Below, piece after piece: positions 37,348 through 37,395 of a stretch of 37,395 bases of DNA. Every line of letters starts with the position of its first letter. Within the stretch, counting starts at the first letter, position 1. The position numbers were made by a program, and so were the translations under genes. The stretch comes from Oscillibacter sp. (GTDB taxonomy: Bacteria > Bacillota > Clostridia > Oscillospirales > Oscillospiraceae), in contig VSMY01000004.1 of NCBI GenBank assembly GCA_009773995.1, positions 1-37,395 on the forward strand, read 5' to 3'. A model generated the notes under the pieces. The model worked only from the letters and a program-made list of their open reading frames with translations, was not told the origin of the DNA and ran no database searches.

Positions 37348-37395
37348 ATTCCGGAGGGCTGAGAGCCCTTCGGGTACCGGAATAAAGGAGGAAAT
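37348..37395 (+). promoter_or_regulatory. Hairpin and ribosome binding site ahead of the next gene (expected rpsR)
   Basis: Outer stem ATTCCGG/CCGGAAT (37348-37354 with 37377-37383) encloses inner stem AGGGCT/AGCCCT (37355-37360 with 37364-37369) and an unpaired TCGGGTA on the 3' side. AAAGGAGG follows at 37385-37392. The coding start lies beyond the window. Confidence 0.55.

Noticed and set aside
1..37395. CRISPR array, tRNA or rRNA genes, insertion sequences
   Set aside because: No regularly spaced short repeats, no tRNA cloverleaf or rRNA sequence and no transposase reading frame were found by reading both strands; a dedicated tRNA scan was not possible here.

Overview
The window is GC-rich, densely coded DNA from an endospore-forming, low-G+C-lineage (Firmicutes/Clostridia) bacterium. 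The best fit is a gut member of the Oscillospiraceae/Ruminococcaceae group (Flavonifractor/Oscillibacter-like). This is inferred from strong AGGAGG ribosome binding sites, canonical TTGACA/TATAAT promoters, sporulation genes (SpoVAC, a GerMN lipoprotein), short XRE regulators and the style of the proteins. It is chromosomal: rpsF-ssb, mreB, recD2, recQ, rimO, pgsA, hemW. No rRNA, tRNA, CRISPR array, transposase or phage structural gene was seen.

Layout. 1-7400 (minus strand): a DUF4358-like lipoprotein, an ATP-grasp enzyme, a PEBP-family protein with an NCS2 purine/uracil permease, then a tightly overlapping operon of a ComEA-like HhH protein, an OmpR-type response regulator, a histidine kinase and a GerMN lipoprotein. 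7500-10800 (plus): a D,D-carboxypeptidase and an autoregulated marR-MATE efflux pair. 10800-14400: a nitroreductase (minus), then thrH, a 47-residue membrane protein, DUF1015 and a PilZ protein. 14400-17900: spoVAC, a highly structured intergenic element, hemW, a CmpB-like membrane protein, and a divergent Cys-rich protein/XRE pair. 17900-22900 (minus): mreB, two XRE regulators with comF, recD2, and a small membrane protein. 22900-24800: the accessory heart of the window (below). 24800-27000 (plus): rimO, a Cdd1-like HhH protein, pgsA. 27000-32000 (minus): a sugar/polyol ABC importer with an inositol-2-dehydrogenase-like enzyme. 32000-37395: recQ with a methyltransferase (minus), a zinc-type ABC transporter (znuCB) and the start of the rpsF-ssb-(rpsR) operon.

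Most striking region. Between 22918 and 23582 lie two tandem, diverged copies of a compact module. In each, a plus-strand RNA of about 260-290 nt runs from a TTGACA-N16-TATAAT promoter to an intrinsic terminator. On the opposite strand, wholly inside it, lies a 28-codon ORF with its own TTGACA-N17-TAGGAT promoter and Shine-Dalgarno sequence. The two peptides share 14 of 28 residues (MW.RR at the N-terminus, LTIKAC at the C-terminus), and a hairpin at the stop codon is kept by compensatory change. This looks like a duplicated type I toxin-antitoxin system with a peptide family I do not recognise. Immediately next to it, two roughly 300-bp inverted repeat arms (23587-23880 and 24463-24790) flank an AT-richer cassette: a divergent XRE regulator and a DUF6809-like gene sharing a 36-bp operator palindrome.

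Other points: the histidine kinase lacks a normal start because of a 7-base C tract that puts the coupled ATG out of frame; the response regulator-kinase-GerMN lipoprotein order recalls actinobacterial mtrA-mtrB-lpqB; and thrH next to DUF1015 suggests a serine-metabolism role for the latter.
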